From assembly GCF_001660485.1 (NCBI RefSeq), contig NZ_CP013979.1, forward strand, positions 1,426,001-1,490,000: a DNA stretch of 64,000 nt, read 5' to 3'. The notes beneath the pieces are model-generated. The model was not told where the DNA came from. It made no database searches and saw nothing but the letters and a program-made list of their open reading frames with translations. Position 1 is the first letter of the stretch, and the number at the start of each line of letters is the position of its first letter. The position numbers were made by a program, and so were the translations under genes. This document shows, piece after piece, positions 28,068 to 37,421 of the stretch. Source of the DNA: Agromyces aureus. GTDB lineage: Bacteria; Actinomycetota; Actinomycetes; Actinomycetales; Microbacteriaceae.

Positions 28068-28847
28068 TCAACCGAAGCGGCCGGACACGTAGTCTTCCGT
28101 GGCCTTGACCGACGGGTTCGAGAACATCGTCGTGGTGTCGTCGTACTCGATGAGCTTGCCCGGCTTGCCGGTTCCCGCGATGTTGAAGAACGCGGTCTTG
28201 TCGCTCACGCGCGAGGCCTGCTGCATGTTGTGGGTCACGATCACGATCGTGTACTCCTGCTTGAGCTCTTCGATGAGGTCCTCGATCGCGAGCGTCGAGA
28301 TCGGGTCGAGGGCCGAGCACGGCTCGTCCATGAGGATCACCTCGGGGGAGACGGCGATCGTACGTGCGATGCAGAGTCGCTGCTGCTGACCGCCCGAGAG
28401 GCCCGAGCCCGGACGGTCGAGCCGGTCCTTGACCTCGTTCCAGAGGTTCGCGCCCTGCAGCGACTTCTCGACGAGGTCGTCGGCGTCGGTCTTCGACATG
28501 CGCTTGTTGTTCAGGCGCACACCGGCGAGCACGTTCTCCTTGATCGACATCGTCGGGAACGGGTTGGGGCGCTGGAACACCATGCCCACCTGACGGCGCA
28601 CGAGCACCGGGTCGACGGCTGAGTCGTAGAGGTTGTTGCCGTCGATCAGCACCTCGCCCTGCACCCGGGCGCCGGGGATGACCTCGTGCATGCGGTTCAG
28701 TGTGCGGAGGAAGGTCGACTTGCCGCAGCCCGACGGGCCGATGAAGGCCGTCACCGTGCGGGGTTCGATCTCGAGCGAGACGCCCTCGACCGCGAGGAAA
28801 CTGCTGTAGTAGACGTTGAGGTCGTTGACTTCGATGCGCTTGGACAC
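28068..28847 (-). CDS. pstB: Phosphate ABC transporter ATP-binding protein
   Basis: 259-aa ATPase that drives high-affinity phosphate import with PstA and PstC. Walker [10 protein letters not shown], the PstB-specific [15 protein letters not shown], signature LSGGQQQR, Walker [14 protein letters not shown] and the switch histidine THNMQQA are all present. The start is GTG at 28847 ([20 protein letters not shown]), with AGCGAAG upstream. It is the last gene of pstSCAB, 58 bp after pstA, followed by the bidirectional terminator. The PHO box upstream of pstS implies induction when phosphate is scarce. Confidence 0.98.
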   Translation of the reverse strand: MSKRIEVNDLNVYYSSFLAVEGVSLEIEPRTVTAFIGPSGCGKSTFLRTLNRMHEVIPGARVQGEVLIDGNNLYDSAVDPVLVRRQVGMVFQRPNPFPTMSIKENVLAGVRLNNKRMSKTDADDLVEKSLQGANLWNEVKDRLDRPGSGLSGGQQQRLCIARTIAVSPEVILMDEPCSALDPISTLAIEDLIEELKQEYTIVIVTHNMQQASRVSDKTAFFNIAGTGKPGKLIEYDDTTTMFSNPSVKATEDYVSGRFG

Positions 28848-28905
28848 TGGGAGCTTCGCTTCTCTCTGGGCTCGGGTTGGATGCAGGTCTGGAGGTGCCG
28901 GGCGA

Positions 28906-30006
28906 TCAGCGGCCGGTCTTCGGCGAGAAGACCTTGGCGACGACGCGGGCGATGACGTTCAGCAGGGCGACGATGAGGATGAGCGTGAGCGCTCCGGCCC
29001 ACGCGCGGTCGATGTAGGCCTGGGCGTCGGCACCCTGGTTGGCGTACTGCGTGTACACGAACACGGGCAGCGTCATCATCCGCTCGGAGAACAGGTTGTA
29101 GTTCATGCTCGTCGTGAAGCCGGCGATGATGAGCAGCGGCGCGGTCTCGCCGATGACACGGGCGATCGAGATCATGATGCCCGTGATGATGCCCGCGATC
29201 GAGGTGGGCAGCACGACCTTGAGGATCGTGAGCCACTTCGGAACGCCGAGGGCGTATGCGGCCTCGCGCAACTCGTTCGGAACGAGCTTCAGCATCTCCT
29301 CGCTCGAGCGCACGACGACCGGGATCATCAGCACCGAGAGGGCCACCGAGCCGCCGAACCCGAAGCGGATGCCCGGGTCGTCGGTGATGAGCGCGAAGAG
29401 CGCGAACGCGAACAGGCCGGCGACGATCGACGGGATGCCGGTCATGACGTCGACGAAGAAGGTGATCGCGTGCTTCAGGCGACCGCGACCGTACTCGACG
29501 AGGTAGATCGCGGCGAGCAGGCCGACCGGAACTGAGATCAGCGTCGCCATGCCGGTCACGAGCAGCGTGCCGACGATCGCGTGCAGTGCGCCGCCGCCGG
29601 GGCCGACGACGTTGCGCATCGACTCGCTGAAGAACTGGATGTCGAAGCGCGGCAGTCCGTTGACGATGGTCGTGAACGCGACCGAGATGAGGGGCAGCAG
29701 GGCGATGGTGAACGCGGTGGCCACGAGGGCGGTCACCAGTCGGTCTGAGGCCTTGCGTGGGCCCTCGACGGCCCGCGAGAGCACCCAGATGACGACCACG
29801 TAGGCGACCACGCCGAGGAAGACCGCCAGGACGATGTTGAAGTCGGTGCCGGCGGCCGCCGCGATCATCGCGAAGACGAGCGACATGACCGCGAGGCATC
29901 CGACGAGCACGTAGACGGCGGTGTAGCGGGGCAGCTTGCCAGCCGTGAGCGAGTTGGCCACCGGCGTGCCCACTGGCGACTTCGGGGGCGAGGTGAGGAC
30001 GCTCAT
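28906..30006 (-). CDS. pstA: Phosphate ABC transporter permease PstA
   Basis: 366-aa inner-membrane permease. Two to three extra hydrophobic helices at the N-terminus ([20 protein letters not shown]) precede the usual six-helix core. The ABC coupling EAA-like loop is [23 protein letters not shown]-type, and [13 protein letters not shown] is the PstA signature. Standard PstA is about 300 residues, so the longer N-terminus is an actinobacterial feature or an extension. ATG at 30006 shares one base with the pstC stop (TGATG), so PstC and PstA are coupled. Confidence 0.95.
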   Translation of the reverse strand: MSVLTSPPKSPVGTPVANSLTAGKLPRYTAVYVLVGCLAVMSLVFAMIAAAAGTDFNIVLAVFLGVVAYVVVIWVLSRAVEGPRKASDRLVTALVATAFTIALLPLISVAFTTIVNGLPRFDIQFFSESMRNVVGPGGGALHAIVGTLLVTGMATLISVPVGLLAAIYLVEYGRGRLKHAITFFVDVMTGIPSIVAGLFAFALFALITDDPGIRFGFGGSVALSVLMIPVVVRSSEEMLKLVPNELREAAYALGVPKWLTILKVVLPTSIAGIITGIMISIARVIGETAPLLIIAGFTTSMNYNLFSERMMTLPVFVYTQYANQGADAQAYIDRAWAGALTLILIVALLNVIARVVAKVFSPKTGR

Positions 30007-30950
30007 CAGTTCGCTCCCGAGAATTCCTTGCGCCGGTCCACGATGTACCGGGCGATCATGTTGACGGCGAGGGTGATCACGAAGAGGATCAGGCCCGTCG
30101 CGATGAGGATGTTGACCCCGACGCCGTGCGCCTCGGGGAAGTTCAGCGCGATGTTCGCCGCGATGGTGGTCGGGTTCTGCGACTGCAGCAGCGCGAACGA
30201 GATGATCGCCGCGGGCGAGAGCACCATGGCCACGACCATCGTCTCGCCGAGTGCACGGCCGAGGCCGAGCATCGAGGCCGAGATGATGCCGGGGCGTCCG
30301 AACGGCAGGACGGCGAGCTTGATCATCTCCCAGCGGGTCGCGCCGAGCGCGAGCGCGGCCTCCTCGTGCAGCACCGGGGTCTGCAGGAAGACCTCGCGGC
30401 AGAGCGCGGTGATGATCGGCAGGACCATGACGGCGAGCACCACGGCGACGGTGAGGATCGTGCGGCCGGTGCCCGAGACGGGGCCGGCGAAGAGCGGGAA
30501 CCAGCCGAACCATTCGGTCAGCGTGGTGTAGAAGGGCTGCACGGCCGGGGCGAGCACCGAGATGCCCCACAGGCCGAACACGACCGACGGGACCGCGGCG
30601 AGCAGGTCGACGATGTAGCCGAGACCCTGCGCGAGCTTGCGCGGGGCGTAGTGCGAGATGAACAGCGCGATGCCGAGCGCGATCGGGATCGCCATGATCA
30701 GTGCGAGGGCGGCGGCCCAGAGGGTGCCGAAGACGAGCGGGCCGACGTACTGCCAGAAGTTGTCGGCGTCGCCCTTGAAGTCGGCCGACTCGGCCGTGAA
30801 GGCCGGCAGCGACTGGGCGATGAGGAAGATCGCCACTGCGGCGAGGGTGACGAGGATGAGCGTTCCGGCCACGACCGTCGCGGTGGAGAACACCCGGTCG
30901 CCGGGTCGAGGTTTCGCTGTGATCGCGGATGCCGGTGGGGCTGACGTCAT
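30006..30950 (-). CDS. pstC: Phosphate ABC transporter permease PstC
   Basis: 314-aa integral membrane partner of PstA with six helices. Motifs: FSTATVVAGTLILVTLAAVA (helix 1), APRKLAQGLGYIVDLLAAVP, GISVLAP, LPIITALCREVFLQTPVLHE and the coupling segment EEAALALGATRWEMIKLAVL, followed by GRALGETMVVAMV. The start MTSAPPASAI at 30950 was chosen over an upstream in-frame ATG because AGGAAG sits about 10 nt before it. It lies 123 bp after pstS within the same operon and overlaps pstA by one base. Confidence 0.96.
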   Translation of the reverse strand: MTSAPPASAITAKPRPGDRVFSTATVVAGTLILVTLAAVAIFLIAQSLPAFTAESADFKGDADNFWQYVGPLVFGTLWAAALALIMAIPIALGIALFISHYAPRKLAQGLGYIVDLLAAVPSVVFGLWGISVLAPAVQPFYTTLTEWFGWFPLFAGPVSGTGRTILTVAVVLAVMVLPIITALCREVFLQTPVLHEEAALALGATRWEMIKLAVLPFGRPGIISASMLGLGRALGETMVVAMVLSPAAIISFALLQSQNPTTIAANIALNFPEAHGVGVNILIATGLILFVITLAVNMIARYIVDRRKEFSGAN

Positions 30951-31073
30951 GGCCGGGTCTTCCTGCGTGGATCGAGTGGAACGGATGCGACGCACTGGCG
31001 GATGCCTGCGCGCCAAGCCTGCCCGACCCGGTCACCGCGCGCAATGGCGGGTGACCGGGCCGGGCAGCAGGTG

Positions 31074-32165
31074 TTACTTGACGGTCGCGAGGGCGGCCGC
31101 GACCTTGTCCGACAGGTCGGACGAGAGCGGAGCCGAACCGGCCTGCTCGGCGGCGACGGCCTGGCCGTCGGCGCTGGCGATGTAGCTCACGTAGGACGTG
31201 ACGAGCTCGCCCTGGGCGGCGTCGGCGTACTCCTGGCAGACGATCGCGTAGCTCACGAGCACGAGCGGGTAGTGCGACGGGTCGGTCGTGGTGCGGTCCA
31301 GCTGGATCGCGAGGTCGTTGGCCTCGCGGCCCTCGACGAGCGGCGACTCGGCGACGACGGCTGCAGCGGCCTCGGCCGTGTAGCCGACGAACTCCTCGCC
31401 GACCTGGATGTTCGCGACACCGAGGTCGCCGGCACGGGATGCGTCGGCGTAGCCGATGGTGTTCACGCCGTTGGTGACGGCGTCGACGACGCCGGAGGTG
31501 CCCTGTGCACCCTCACCGGTCTGGTACGGGAACGGGTCGGCCGGCGCGGCGTCCCACACGTCGGGAGCGGTCTGGAAGAGGTAGTCCGCGAAGTTCTTCG
31601 TGGTGCCCGAGTCGTCGGAGCGGTGCACAGCCGTGATGTTCGCGGCGGGCAGGGTCGCGTCGGGGTTCAGCGCGACGATCGCCGGGTCGTTCCAGGTGGT
31701 GATCTCGCCCTTGAAGATCTTCGCGATCGTGGCCGAGTCGAGGTTGAGCTCGTCGACGCCCTCGATGTTGAAGATGAGCGCGATCGGGGAGATGTAGACC
31801 GGGAGGTCGATCGCCTTGGTGTCGGGGGCGCAGGAGCCGAATTCGCCCGCGAGCTCCTCGTCCTTCAGGTACGAGTCGGAGCCGGCGAAGTCGACGCCGC
31901 CCGCGATGAAGGATTCGCGACCCGCGCCGGAGCCCGAGGGGTCGTAGTTGATCGTGACGCCGGTGTTGGCGGTCTGGAACGCTGCGATCCAGGCTTCCTG
32001 AGCGCTGCCCTGCGACGAGGCGCCGGCTGCGTTGATGGTGCCCGAGAGGGTCGAAGCCGACTCTTCGGGAGCGGCGGCGCCGCCTTCGTTCGTGGCGCAG
32101 GAGCTGAGCGCGAGCGCAGCCGTGACGGCGACGACGGCGGGCAGGCCGAAACGCTTGAGGTTCAC
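31074..32165 (-). CDS. pstS: Phosphate-binding lipoprotein PstS
   Basis: 363 aa. A signal peptide with lipobox LSSC (Cys about residue 23) anchors the protein outside the membrane, where it captures phosphate for PstCAB. The binding-protein motifs INAAGASSQGSAQEAWIAAF, NYDPSGSGAGRESFIAGGVD and FAGSDSYLKDEEL, and HRSDDSGTTKNFADYL, hold the Ser/Thr/Asp/Arg phosphate ligands. First and probably most expressed gene of the pst operon. Its 5' region has a PHO box and -10 box. The usual purine-rich RBS (GGAAGGG) precedes ATG. Confidence 0.97.
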   Translation of the reverse strand: MNLKRFGLPAVVAVTAALALSSCATNEGGAAAPEESASTLSGTINAAGASSQGSAQEAWIAAFQTANTGVTINYDPSGSGAGRESFIAGGVDFAGSDSYLKDEELAGEFGSCAPDTKAIDLPVYISPIALIFNIEGVDELNLDSATIAKIFKGEITTWNDPAIVALNPDATLPAANITAVHRSDDSGTTKNFADYLFQTAPDVWDAAPADPFPYQTGEGAQGTSGVVDAVTNGVNTIGYADASRAGDLGVANIQVGEEFVGYTAEAAAAVVAESPLVEGREANDLAIQLDRTTTDPSHYPLVLVSYAIVCQEYADAAQGELVTSYVSYIASADGQAVAAEQAGSAPLSSDLSDKVAAALATVK

Positions 32166-32223
32166 GTGGGGTTCCCTTCCGGGGATTGTGTGCAGGTTGG
32201 GGCCGGGTGCCGACCCGTCTGCG

Positions 32224-32278
32224 AGGCTATGCAGCCCGCCTTACGAGCTTGCGCCACAGCGGTGAACGGAAGGTGAAC
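32224..32278 (-). promoter_or_regulatory. pstS promoter with PHO box
   Basis: On the minus strand two GTTCACC units occur exactly 11 bp apart (plus-strand GGTGAAC at 32261 and 32272), the arrangement of actinobacterial PhoP/RegX3 boxes. A -10 TAGCCT lies at 32224-32229, and the PHO box sits just upstream of the expected -35 position. This predicts activation under phosphate limitation. Confidence 0.8.
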
Positions 32279-32294
32279 GACCGCTGTCCGGTGC

Positions 32295-32324
32295 GGAGGA
32301 TCCGCGGGATTCCGCGGATCCTCC
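32295..32324 (-). terminator. Terminator of the ppk-mutT1 operon
   Basis: Perfect 13-bp arms ggaggatccgcgg and ccgcggatcctcc with a 4-nt loop, 39 nt after the mutT1-like stop and before the pstS promoter. Confidence 0.75.
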
Positions 32325-32362
32325 GGCCCCGGCGAATGCCGTGCGTCGGAAGGGAATCGGGG

Positions 32363-33304
32363 TCAGACCCTCGGCGCGTGGGTCTCGATCGCGATGACGC
32401 CCGACCCGGAGTTCGTCTTCGACACGTGCACGACGCTGAAACCGCCGGGCTCGAGCTCGGCGGCATCGGCCACGTAGGAGCCGAGCGGGGTCGCGGTGGC
32501 GAGGGAGATCTCGCGGATGATCTCGGGCAGTACCGGCCCGTGACTGCACAGGACCGCCGAGCGGCCCGCGCGGATGCGCTTGCCGATCACCCGGCGGATG
32601 TCGGCGTCGCCGGCGGCCCAGGCGTCTTCGCTGATGCCGGGCTTCAGCCTGACCTTCATCGACGTGGCCGCCGACAACGGGCGAACGGTCGTCACGCAGC
32701 GGATCGCGGGGCTGGAGTAGATGCGCTCGGGTCGCCACGCGGAGAGCGTGTCGGCGAGGTCCGCGGCCTGTGCGACGCCGCGGGCGGCGAGCGGGCGCGC
32801 GGTGTCCTGGCCCTTCCAGCTGCCGCGTGCGAGCGCCTTGCCGTGACGAACCAGCAGCAGCGCGAACGTGCTCGTCACGCCCTGCTCGACGAGGGCCGCG
32901 AAGTTCTCGAGGATCTCGACATCCGGTGCGTAGGTGAGGTAGTTCCGCGCGCGCTTGATCGTGACCCACTCGAGTGCGGCGACCTCGCCGTTGGGCTTGA
33001 AGGTCGAGTGCTGGAGGGCGTGGTCGCTGACCTCGCCCGCCCAGTAGTGCACGACCTTCTCTCGCCCGCTCGGCATCAGGTAGCGGGAGACGCCGAGTGG
33101 CACGCCGAGCGCGATCTCGAGGCCGGTCTCCTCCTGGATCTCCCGGACGGCGGTCTGCGAGAGGCTCTCGCCCGGATCGACCTTGCCCTTGGGGATGGTG
33201 ACGTCGCCGTGCACGGTGCGGTGGATGAGCAGGACGTGCATTCGCCCGTCGATGATGCGCCAGCACACGGCTCCGGCCGCATAGACCGCGGTCTCGGGGC
33301 TCAT
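32363..33304 (-). CDS. mutT1: MutT1-type protein: Nudix hydrolase fused to histidine phosphatase
   Basis: 313 aa. Residues about 1-140 are a Nudix domain with the box [20 protein letters not shown] followed by TGLEI. Residues about 160-313 are a histidine phosphatase with LLVRHGKA and a second catalytic His in [11 protein letters not shown]. The same fusion in mycobacteria (MutT1) degrades oxidised nucleotides and diadenosine polyphosphates. ATG 33304 overlaps the ppk stop (ATGA), the same gene order as mycobacterial ppk-mutT1. It is therefore probably in the phosphate regulon with ppk. Confidence 0.92.
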   Translation of the reverse strand: MSPETAVYAAGAVCWRIIDGRMHVLLIHRTVHGDVTIPKGKVDPGESLSQTAVREIQEETGLEIALGVPLGVSRYLMPSGREKVVHYWAGEVSDHALQHSTFKPNGEVAALEWVTIKRARNYLTYAPDVEILENFAALVEQGVTSTFALLLVRHGKALARGSWKGQDTARPLAARGVAQAADLADTLSAWRPERIYSSPAIRCVTTVRPLSAATSMKVRLKPGISEDAWAAGDADIRRVIGKRIRAGRSAVLCSHGPVLPEIIREISLATATPLGSYVADAAELEPGGFSVVHVSKTNSGSGVIAIETHAPRV

Positions 33305-35478
33305 CGGCGAAGGCCCGATCGACTGCGTGGGCCGATCTCGGCCATGAGTGAGGACTGCAGGTCCTCGAGCGGGCGTCCCGACTCGTCGACCGCGTGCCGG
33401 GTCCATGTGCCGTCGCCCTCGAGGTGCCACGAGCTGGTGCGGTCGTCCATCGCGCGATCGAAGTTCGCGCTGACGTCGGCGATGTGTCCGGGGTCGGTGA
33501 GGCGCACGAGCGCCTCGACGCGCCGGTCGAGGTTGCGGTGCATCATGTCGGCCGAGCCGATGTAGATCTGGGGGTCGCCGCCGTTGACCACGGAGAAGAT
33601 CCGCGAGTGCTCCAGGTAGCGGCCGAGGATCGAGCGCACGGTGATGTTCTCGCTGAGGCCGGGGACCCCGGGCCGGAGGCTGCAGATGCCGCGCACCCAC
33701 ACCTCGACCTTGACCCCGGCGTTCGACGCGCGGTAGAGCGCGTCGATGATGGCCTCGTCGACGATCGAGTTCACCTTGACGCGGATGCCGGCGGGCTTGC
33801 CGGCCTTCGCATTCGCGATCTCGTTGGCGATGAGCTTCAGGAGTCCCTTGCGCAGGTGCAGCGGTGCCACGAGCAGGCGCTTGAACTTCTTCTCGATGGC
33901 GTAGCCCGACAGCTCGTTGAAGAGGCGCGTCAGGTCCTTGCCGACCTGGTCGTCGGCCGTCAGCAGGCCGAGGTCCTCGTAGATGCGGCTGGTCTTCGGG
34001 TTGTAGTTGCCCGTGCCGATGTGGGAGTAGTGGCGCAGCGTGCCCTTCTCCTGGCGGATCACGAGCGCGAGCTTGCAGTGGGTCTTGAGGCCCACCAGGC
34101 CGTAGACCACGTGCACGCCGGCCTTCTCGAGCTTGCGAGCCCACGTGATGTTGGCCTGCTCGTCGAAGCGCGCCTTGATCTCGACGAGGGCGAGCACCTG
34201 CTTGCCCGACTCGGCGGCATCGATGAGCGCCTCGACGATGGGGCTGTCGCCCGACGTGCGGTAGAGCGTCTGCTTGATGGCCAGCACGTCGGGGTCGGCC
34301 GCGGCCTGCTCGAGGAAGGCCTGCACGCTGGTCGCGAACGACTCGTAGGGGTGGTGCAGCAGCACGTCGCGCCGCGAGACGGCCTTGAAGATGTCGGCGC
34401 GGAGGTTCGAGTCGGACGGCTGCAGCTGCGCCGCGGTGACGGGCACGTGCGTCGGGTAGTGGAGCTCGGGCCGGTCGAGACGGGACAGGTCGAACAGCCC
34501 GCCGAGGTCGAGCGGCGCGGGCAGTCGGTAGACCTCCTGCTCGGTGACGTCGAGTTCTCGCACGAGGAGCCCGAGGGTCACGTCGTCCATGTCGTCGGAG
34601 ACCTCGAGGCGGATGGGCGGGCCGAACCGTCGTCGGAGGAGCTCCTTCTCGAGCGCCTTGATGAGGTTCTCGGTCTCGTCCTCCTCGACCTCGACGTCTT
34701 CGTTGCGGGTGACGCGGAAGACGTGGTGCTCGAGGATCTCCATGCCGGGGAAGAGGTCGCCGAGGTGGTTGGCGATCAGGTCTTCGAGGGTGATGTACCT
34801 GGCGTTCTCGATCGACTCGGTCGGGTCGACGCGCACGAAGCGCGGGAGCATCTGCGGCACCTTGACGCGTGCGAACTCCTGACGGCCGGTGCGCGAGTTG
34901 CGCACGCGGACCGAGAGGTTCAGTGAAAGGCCGGAGATGTAGGGGAACGGATGCGCCGGGTCGACCGCGAGCGGCATGAGCACCGGGAAGATCTGGCTCG
35001 AGAAGTAGTCCCGCAGGTGGTCCCGGGCGTCGGCGCCGAGGCTGTCGAACGTCACGACCTGGATGCCGCCCTCGGCGAGGGCCGGCTTCACGAGGTCCTG
35101 GTAGACGGCCGCGTGGCGGTTCTGGAGCTCGTGGGCCTGCTTCGAGATGTCGCTCAGCACGTCGACGGGCGAACGGCCGACGTTGGTGGGCACGGCGAGC
35201 CCGGTGATGATGCGACGCTTCAGGCCGGCCACGCGGACCATGAAGAACTCGTCGAGGTTCGAGGCGAAGATCGCGAGGAAGTTCGCCCGCTCGAGCACCG
35301 GCAGGGTGGGGTCCTCGGCCAGCTCGAGCACGCGCTTGTTGAAGGCGAGCCAGCTGAGCTCGCGGTCGAGGTAGCGCTCGGCCGGCAGATCGGGAGCGCC
35401 TTCGATGTCGAAGGGTTCGAAGTCATCGTCGAAGTCGCTCGCCGTGCGGTCGTCGTCGAAGGCGCTGTCCGTGGTCAT
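33301..35478 (-). CDS. ppk: Polyphosphate kinase
   Basis: 725-aa PPK1 that polymerises phosphate from ATP into polyphosphate, reversibly. The N-terminal [20 protein letters not shown] motif, the catalytic histidine segment [20 protein letters not shown], and the ATP site [13 protein letters not shown] plus [17 protein letters not shown] are intact. ATG 35478 is 6 nt from a CATTAT -10, so the message is leaderless although GAGGGG lies directly before ATG. The promoter overlaps the 3' end of the GlnR-like gene and carries a PHO-box-like repeat. Confidence 0.97.
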   Translation of the reverse strand: MTTDSAFDDDRTASDFDDDFEPFDIEGAPDLPAERYLDRELSWLAFNKRVLELAEDPTLPVLERANFLAIFASNLDEFFMVRVAGLKRRIITGLAVPTNVGRSPVDVLSDISKQAHELQNRHAAVYQDLVKPALAEGGIQVVTFDSLGADARDHLRDYFSSQIFPVLMPLAVDPAHPFPYISGLSLNLSVRVRNSRTGRQEFARVKVPQMLPRFVRVDPTESIENARYITLEDLIANHLGDLFPGMEILEHHVFRVTRNEDVEVEEDETENLIKALEKELLRRRFGPPIRLEVSDDMDDVTLGLLVRELDVTEQEVYRLPAPLDLGGLFDLSRLDRPELHYPTHVPVTAAQLQPSDSNLRADIFKAVSRRDVLLHHPYESFATSVQAFLEQAAADPDVLAIKQTLYRTSGDSPIVEALIDAAESGKQVLALVEIKARFDEQANITWARKLEKAGVHVVYGLVGLKTHCKLALVIRQEKGTLRHYSHIGTGNYNPKTSRIYEDLGLLTADDQVGKDLTRLFNELSGYAIEKKFKRLLVAPLHLRKGLLKLIANEIANAKAGKPAGIRVKVNSIVDEAIIDALYRASNAGVKVEVWVRGICSLRPGVPGLSENITVRSILGRYLEHSRIFSVVNGGDPQIYIGSADMMHRNLDRRVEALVRLTDPGHIADVSANFDRAMDDRTSSWHLEGDGTWTRHAVDESGRPLEDLQSSLMAEIGPRSRSGLRR

Positions 35479-35484
35479 CCCCTC

Positions 35485-35528
35485 ATAATGCCATTCGCGG
35501 GGATTCGGGCGATGAACACCGTGTCAAC
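35485..35528 (-). promoter_or_regulatory. ppk promoter with PHO-box-like repeat
   Basis: Minus-strand units GTTGACA and GTTCATC start 11 bp apart (plus-strand gatgaac 35511-35517 and tgtcaac 35522-35528), placed over the -35 of a CATTAT -10 (35485-35490). The match is weaker than the pstS box. It overlaps the last codons of the upstream regulator gene. Confidence 0.6.
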
Positions 35529-36210
35529 GCGTCGTGACGGGGGCGCCTTCGTCGTCTTCGTGCACGTTGAAGCGGTAGCCGACGTTTCGAACCGTGCCGA
35601 TGAGGCTGTCGAGGTCTCCGAGCTTGGCCCGGAGTCGTCGAACGTGCACGTCGACCGTGCGCGTGCCGCCGAAGTAGTCGTAGCCCCACACCTCGCTGAG
35701 CAGCTGCTCTCGCGTGAAGACTCGGGAGGGGTGCGCCGCGAGGAACCGCAGGAGTTCGAACTCCTTGTAGGTCAGGTCGAGCGTGCGCCCGTGCACCTTG
35801 GCCGAGTAGCTGGCCTCGTCGATCACGACGCCGGAGGTCTGGATGCGCTCGGAGGGCTGCGTGGCCGCGGCGCGACCGAGTGCGAGCCGGATGCGCGCGT
35901 CGACCTCGGCCGGGCCGGCGTGCTCGAGCACGACGTCGTCGACGCCCCAGTCGGGCGTGACCGCGGCGAGACCGCCCTCGGTGACGATCAGCACGAGCGG
36001 CGACGACAGTCCCGTCGTTCGCAGGATCTGCGAGAGGGCCTTCGCCGCGGCGAGGTTCGTTCGGGCGTCGAGGAACACGAGGTCCGCTTCGGGCGCTCTG
36101 ACCAGCTGCTCAGGCGAAGCGGGGATGATCCGCGTTCGGTGAGTCAGAAGTGAAAGCGCCGGAAGAACTTCTTCGTTAGCCGCCGGCGACAGGATCAGCA
36201 ACTGCGCCAC
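35524..36210 (-). CDS. glnR: GlnR-like OmpR-family response regulator
   Basis: 228 aa with a receiver-like N-domain ([39 protein letters not shown]) and an OmpR winged helix ([52 protein letters not shown]). No histidine kinase is adjacent and the acidic pocket at the N-terminus is reduced, as in GlnR, the orphan nitrogen regulator of actinobacteria. In mycobacteria glnR also lies near phosphate genes. GTG at 36210 was chosen because GGAG lies upstream and the family starts here. The gene name is by resemblance only. Confidence 0.8.
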   Translation of the reverse strand: MAQLLILSPAANEEVLPALSLLTHRTRIIPASPEQLVRAPEADLVFLDARTNLAAAKALSQILRTTGLSSPLVLIVTEGGLAAVTPDWGVDDVVLEHAGPAEVDARIRLALGRAAATQPSERIQTSGVVIDEASYSAKVHGRTLDLTYKEFELLRFLAAHPSRVFTREQLLSEVWGYDYFGGTRTVDVHVRRLRAKLGDLDSLIGTVRNVGYRFNVHEDDEGAPVTTR

Positions 36211-36284
36211 GCACACACTCCAGGAGTAAGGTTCGTCAATACTACGGGACAGCACGTGCCCGAGGCCGACACGAAGAGGACGAC

Positions 36285-36599
36285 ATGCAGGCGGAGACCG
36301 ATTCGAGGGGCGGATGGCTCGCCGTCGGCGTCATCTGGGCGATCGCGATCGTCGGCTCGGTCGTCGTGATCTCGCTGGCCTACGGCGGCACGACGGCGTG
36401 GTTGGGCGACACCGACGTGCTCGGCGTGTACGACGCGCTCGGCGTGGTGCTCGCCACCAGCGTGGTCGGCGCGCTCGTGGCGCAGCTCGCGACCAGGCGC
36501 CCCGCGGGCTACGTCGTGCGCGCCAGCGCGAGCGTGGGCGGCGCGGTCGTCGTGGTGGCGCTCGCGGCGCTCGCCGTGGCGCCGACGCTCGCAGCCTGA
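36285..36599 (+). CDS. Small membrane protein of unknown function
   Basis: 104 aa with three predicted membrane helices: [38 protein letters not shown] and [20 protein letters not shown]. The N-terminus is short and charged (MQAETDSRG). GAAGAGGACGAC precedes ATG 36285. It is divergent from the GlnR-like gene, sharing the 74-bp gap. I do not recognise a family; small three-helix proteins of this kind are frequent in actinobacteria. Confidence 0.7.
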   Translation: MQAETDSRGGWLAVGVIWAIAIVGSVVVISLAYGGTTAWLGDTDVLGVYDALGVVLATSVVGALVAQLATRRPAGYVVRASASVGGAVVVVALAALAVAPTLAA

Positions 36600-36676
36600 G
36601 GGCCGCCGACACGGTGGACCTCGCGAACCCCCGCGCACCGGCCGACAGGGTCGGATCGAACGGTTAGACTTCCACC

Positions 36677-36793
36677 ATGTCGCAGCTGCTCGCACTCGAA
36701 CTCCTCTTCATCGGTCTGCTCGGCCTCGCGAGCCTCGCGATCGCGTGGATCAGCGGCGTCGTGGTCTACAAGCTCTTCAAGGGTCAGCGCTAG
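36677..36793 (+). CDS. 38-residue single-pass membrane protein
   Basis: Starts MSQLLALELLFIGLLGLASL, continues IAWISGVVVYKLFKGQR, and stops at TAG. One hydrophobic helix spans most of its length and the C-terminus is basic, which predicts an outward-facing N-terminus. TAGACT (36665-36670) lies 6 nt before ATG, so a leaderless promoter supports it as a real gene although it is tiny. It lies 19 bp upstream of the nitrobindin gene and is probably co-transcribed with it. Function unknown. Confidence 0.7.
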   Translation: MSQLLALELLFIGLLGLASLAIAWISGVVVYKLFKGQR

Positions 36794-36812
36794 GCGCTGG
36801 CGAGGTCCTGCG

Positions 36813-37421
36813 ATGATCGAGCTCCCGGTCGACCTGCCGGCCGAACTCGTCCCGCTCTCCTGGCTCCTCGGGGTCTGGGAGGGCTCTGGCGTCCTCGACT
36901 ACAAGGTCGGCGACGAGAAGGTCGCGTCCGAGTTCGGGCAGCGCATCAGCTTCAGTCATGACGGCCTTCCGCATCTGAACTACACGTCGTACACCTGGCT
37001 GTTCCCCGAGGAGCCCGACGGCGACCCCCGTCCGCTCGCGACCGAGACCGGCTACTGGCGCATCGCACGTCAGCTCGCCGACGGCGACCCCGGTCCGGCA
37101 CTGCTGCCGAGCGTCGGCGAGCCGAGGTTCCGCACGCCCGACGACGTCGAGGCGCTCCGCAACGCCGACGGCGGCTTCGACCTCGAGGTCTCGCTCGTGC
37201 ACCCCGGCGGCGTCTCCGAGCTCTATCTCGGCGAGGTCAAGGGTCCGCGGATCGACCTCGCGACCGACGCCGTCATGCGCGGCGCCGGTGCGAAGGAGTA
37301 CGCGGCCGCCACCCGCCTCTACGGCCTCGTCGAGGGGCACCTGCTCTGGGCGTGGGACATCGCCGCCCTCGGCCAGGACCTCCGCACGCACGCCTCCGCC
37401 CGTCTCGCGAAGGTCGACTGA
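36813..37421 (+). CDS. Nitrobindin-like heme-binding beta-barrel protein
   Basis: 202-aa lipocalin-like barrel of the nitrobindin/THAP4 family (formerly DUF1794). The hallmark GVWEGSG (GxWxGxG) is near residue 25 and the other family elements LNYTSYTWLF, ATETGYWRI, and LVEGHLLWAWDIAALGQDL are present. Homologues bind ferric heme and react with NO or peroxynitrite. The expected heme-ligand His could not be assigned by eye. It overlaps the ygfZ-like gene by one base (TGATG), indicating coupled expression. Confidence 0.9.
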   Translation: MIELPVDLPAELVPLSWLLGVWEGSGVLDYKVGDEKVASEFGQRISFSHDGLPHLNYTSYTWLFPEEPDGDPRPLATETGYWRIARQLADGDPGPALLPSVGEPRFRTPDDVEALRNADGGFDLEVSLVHPGGVSELYLGEVKGPRIDLATDAVMRGAGAKEYAAATRLYGLVEGHLLWAWDIAALGQDLRTHASARLAKVD

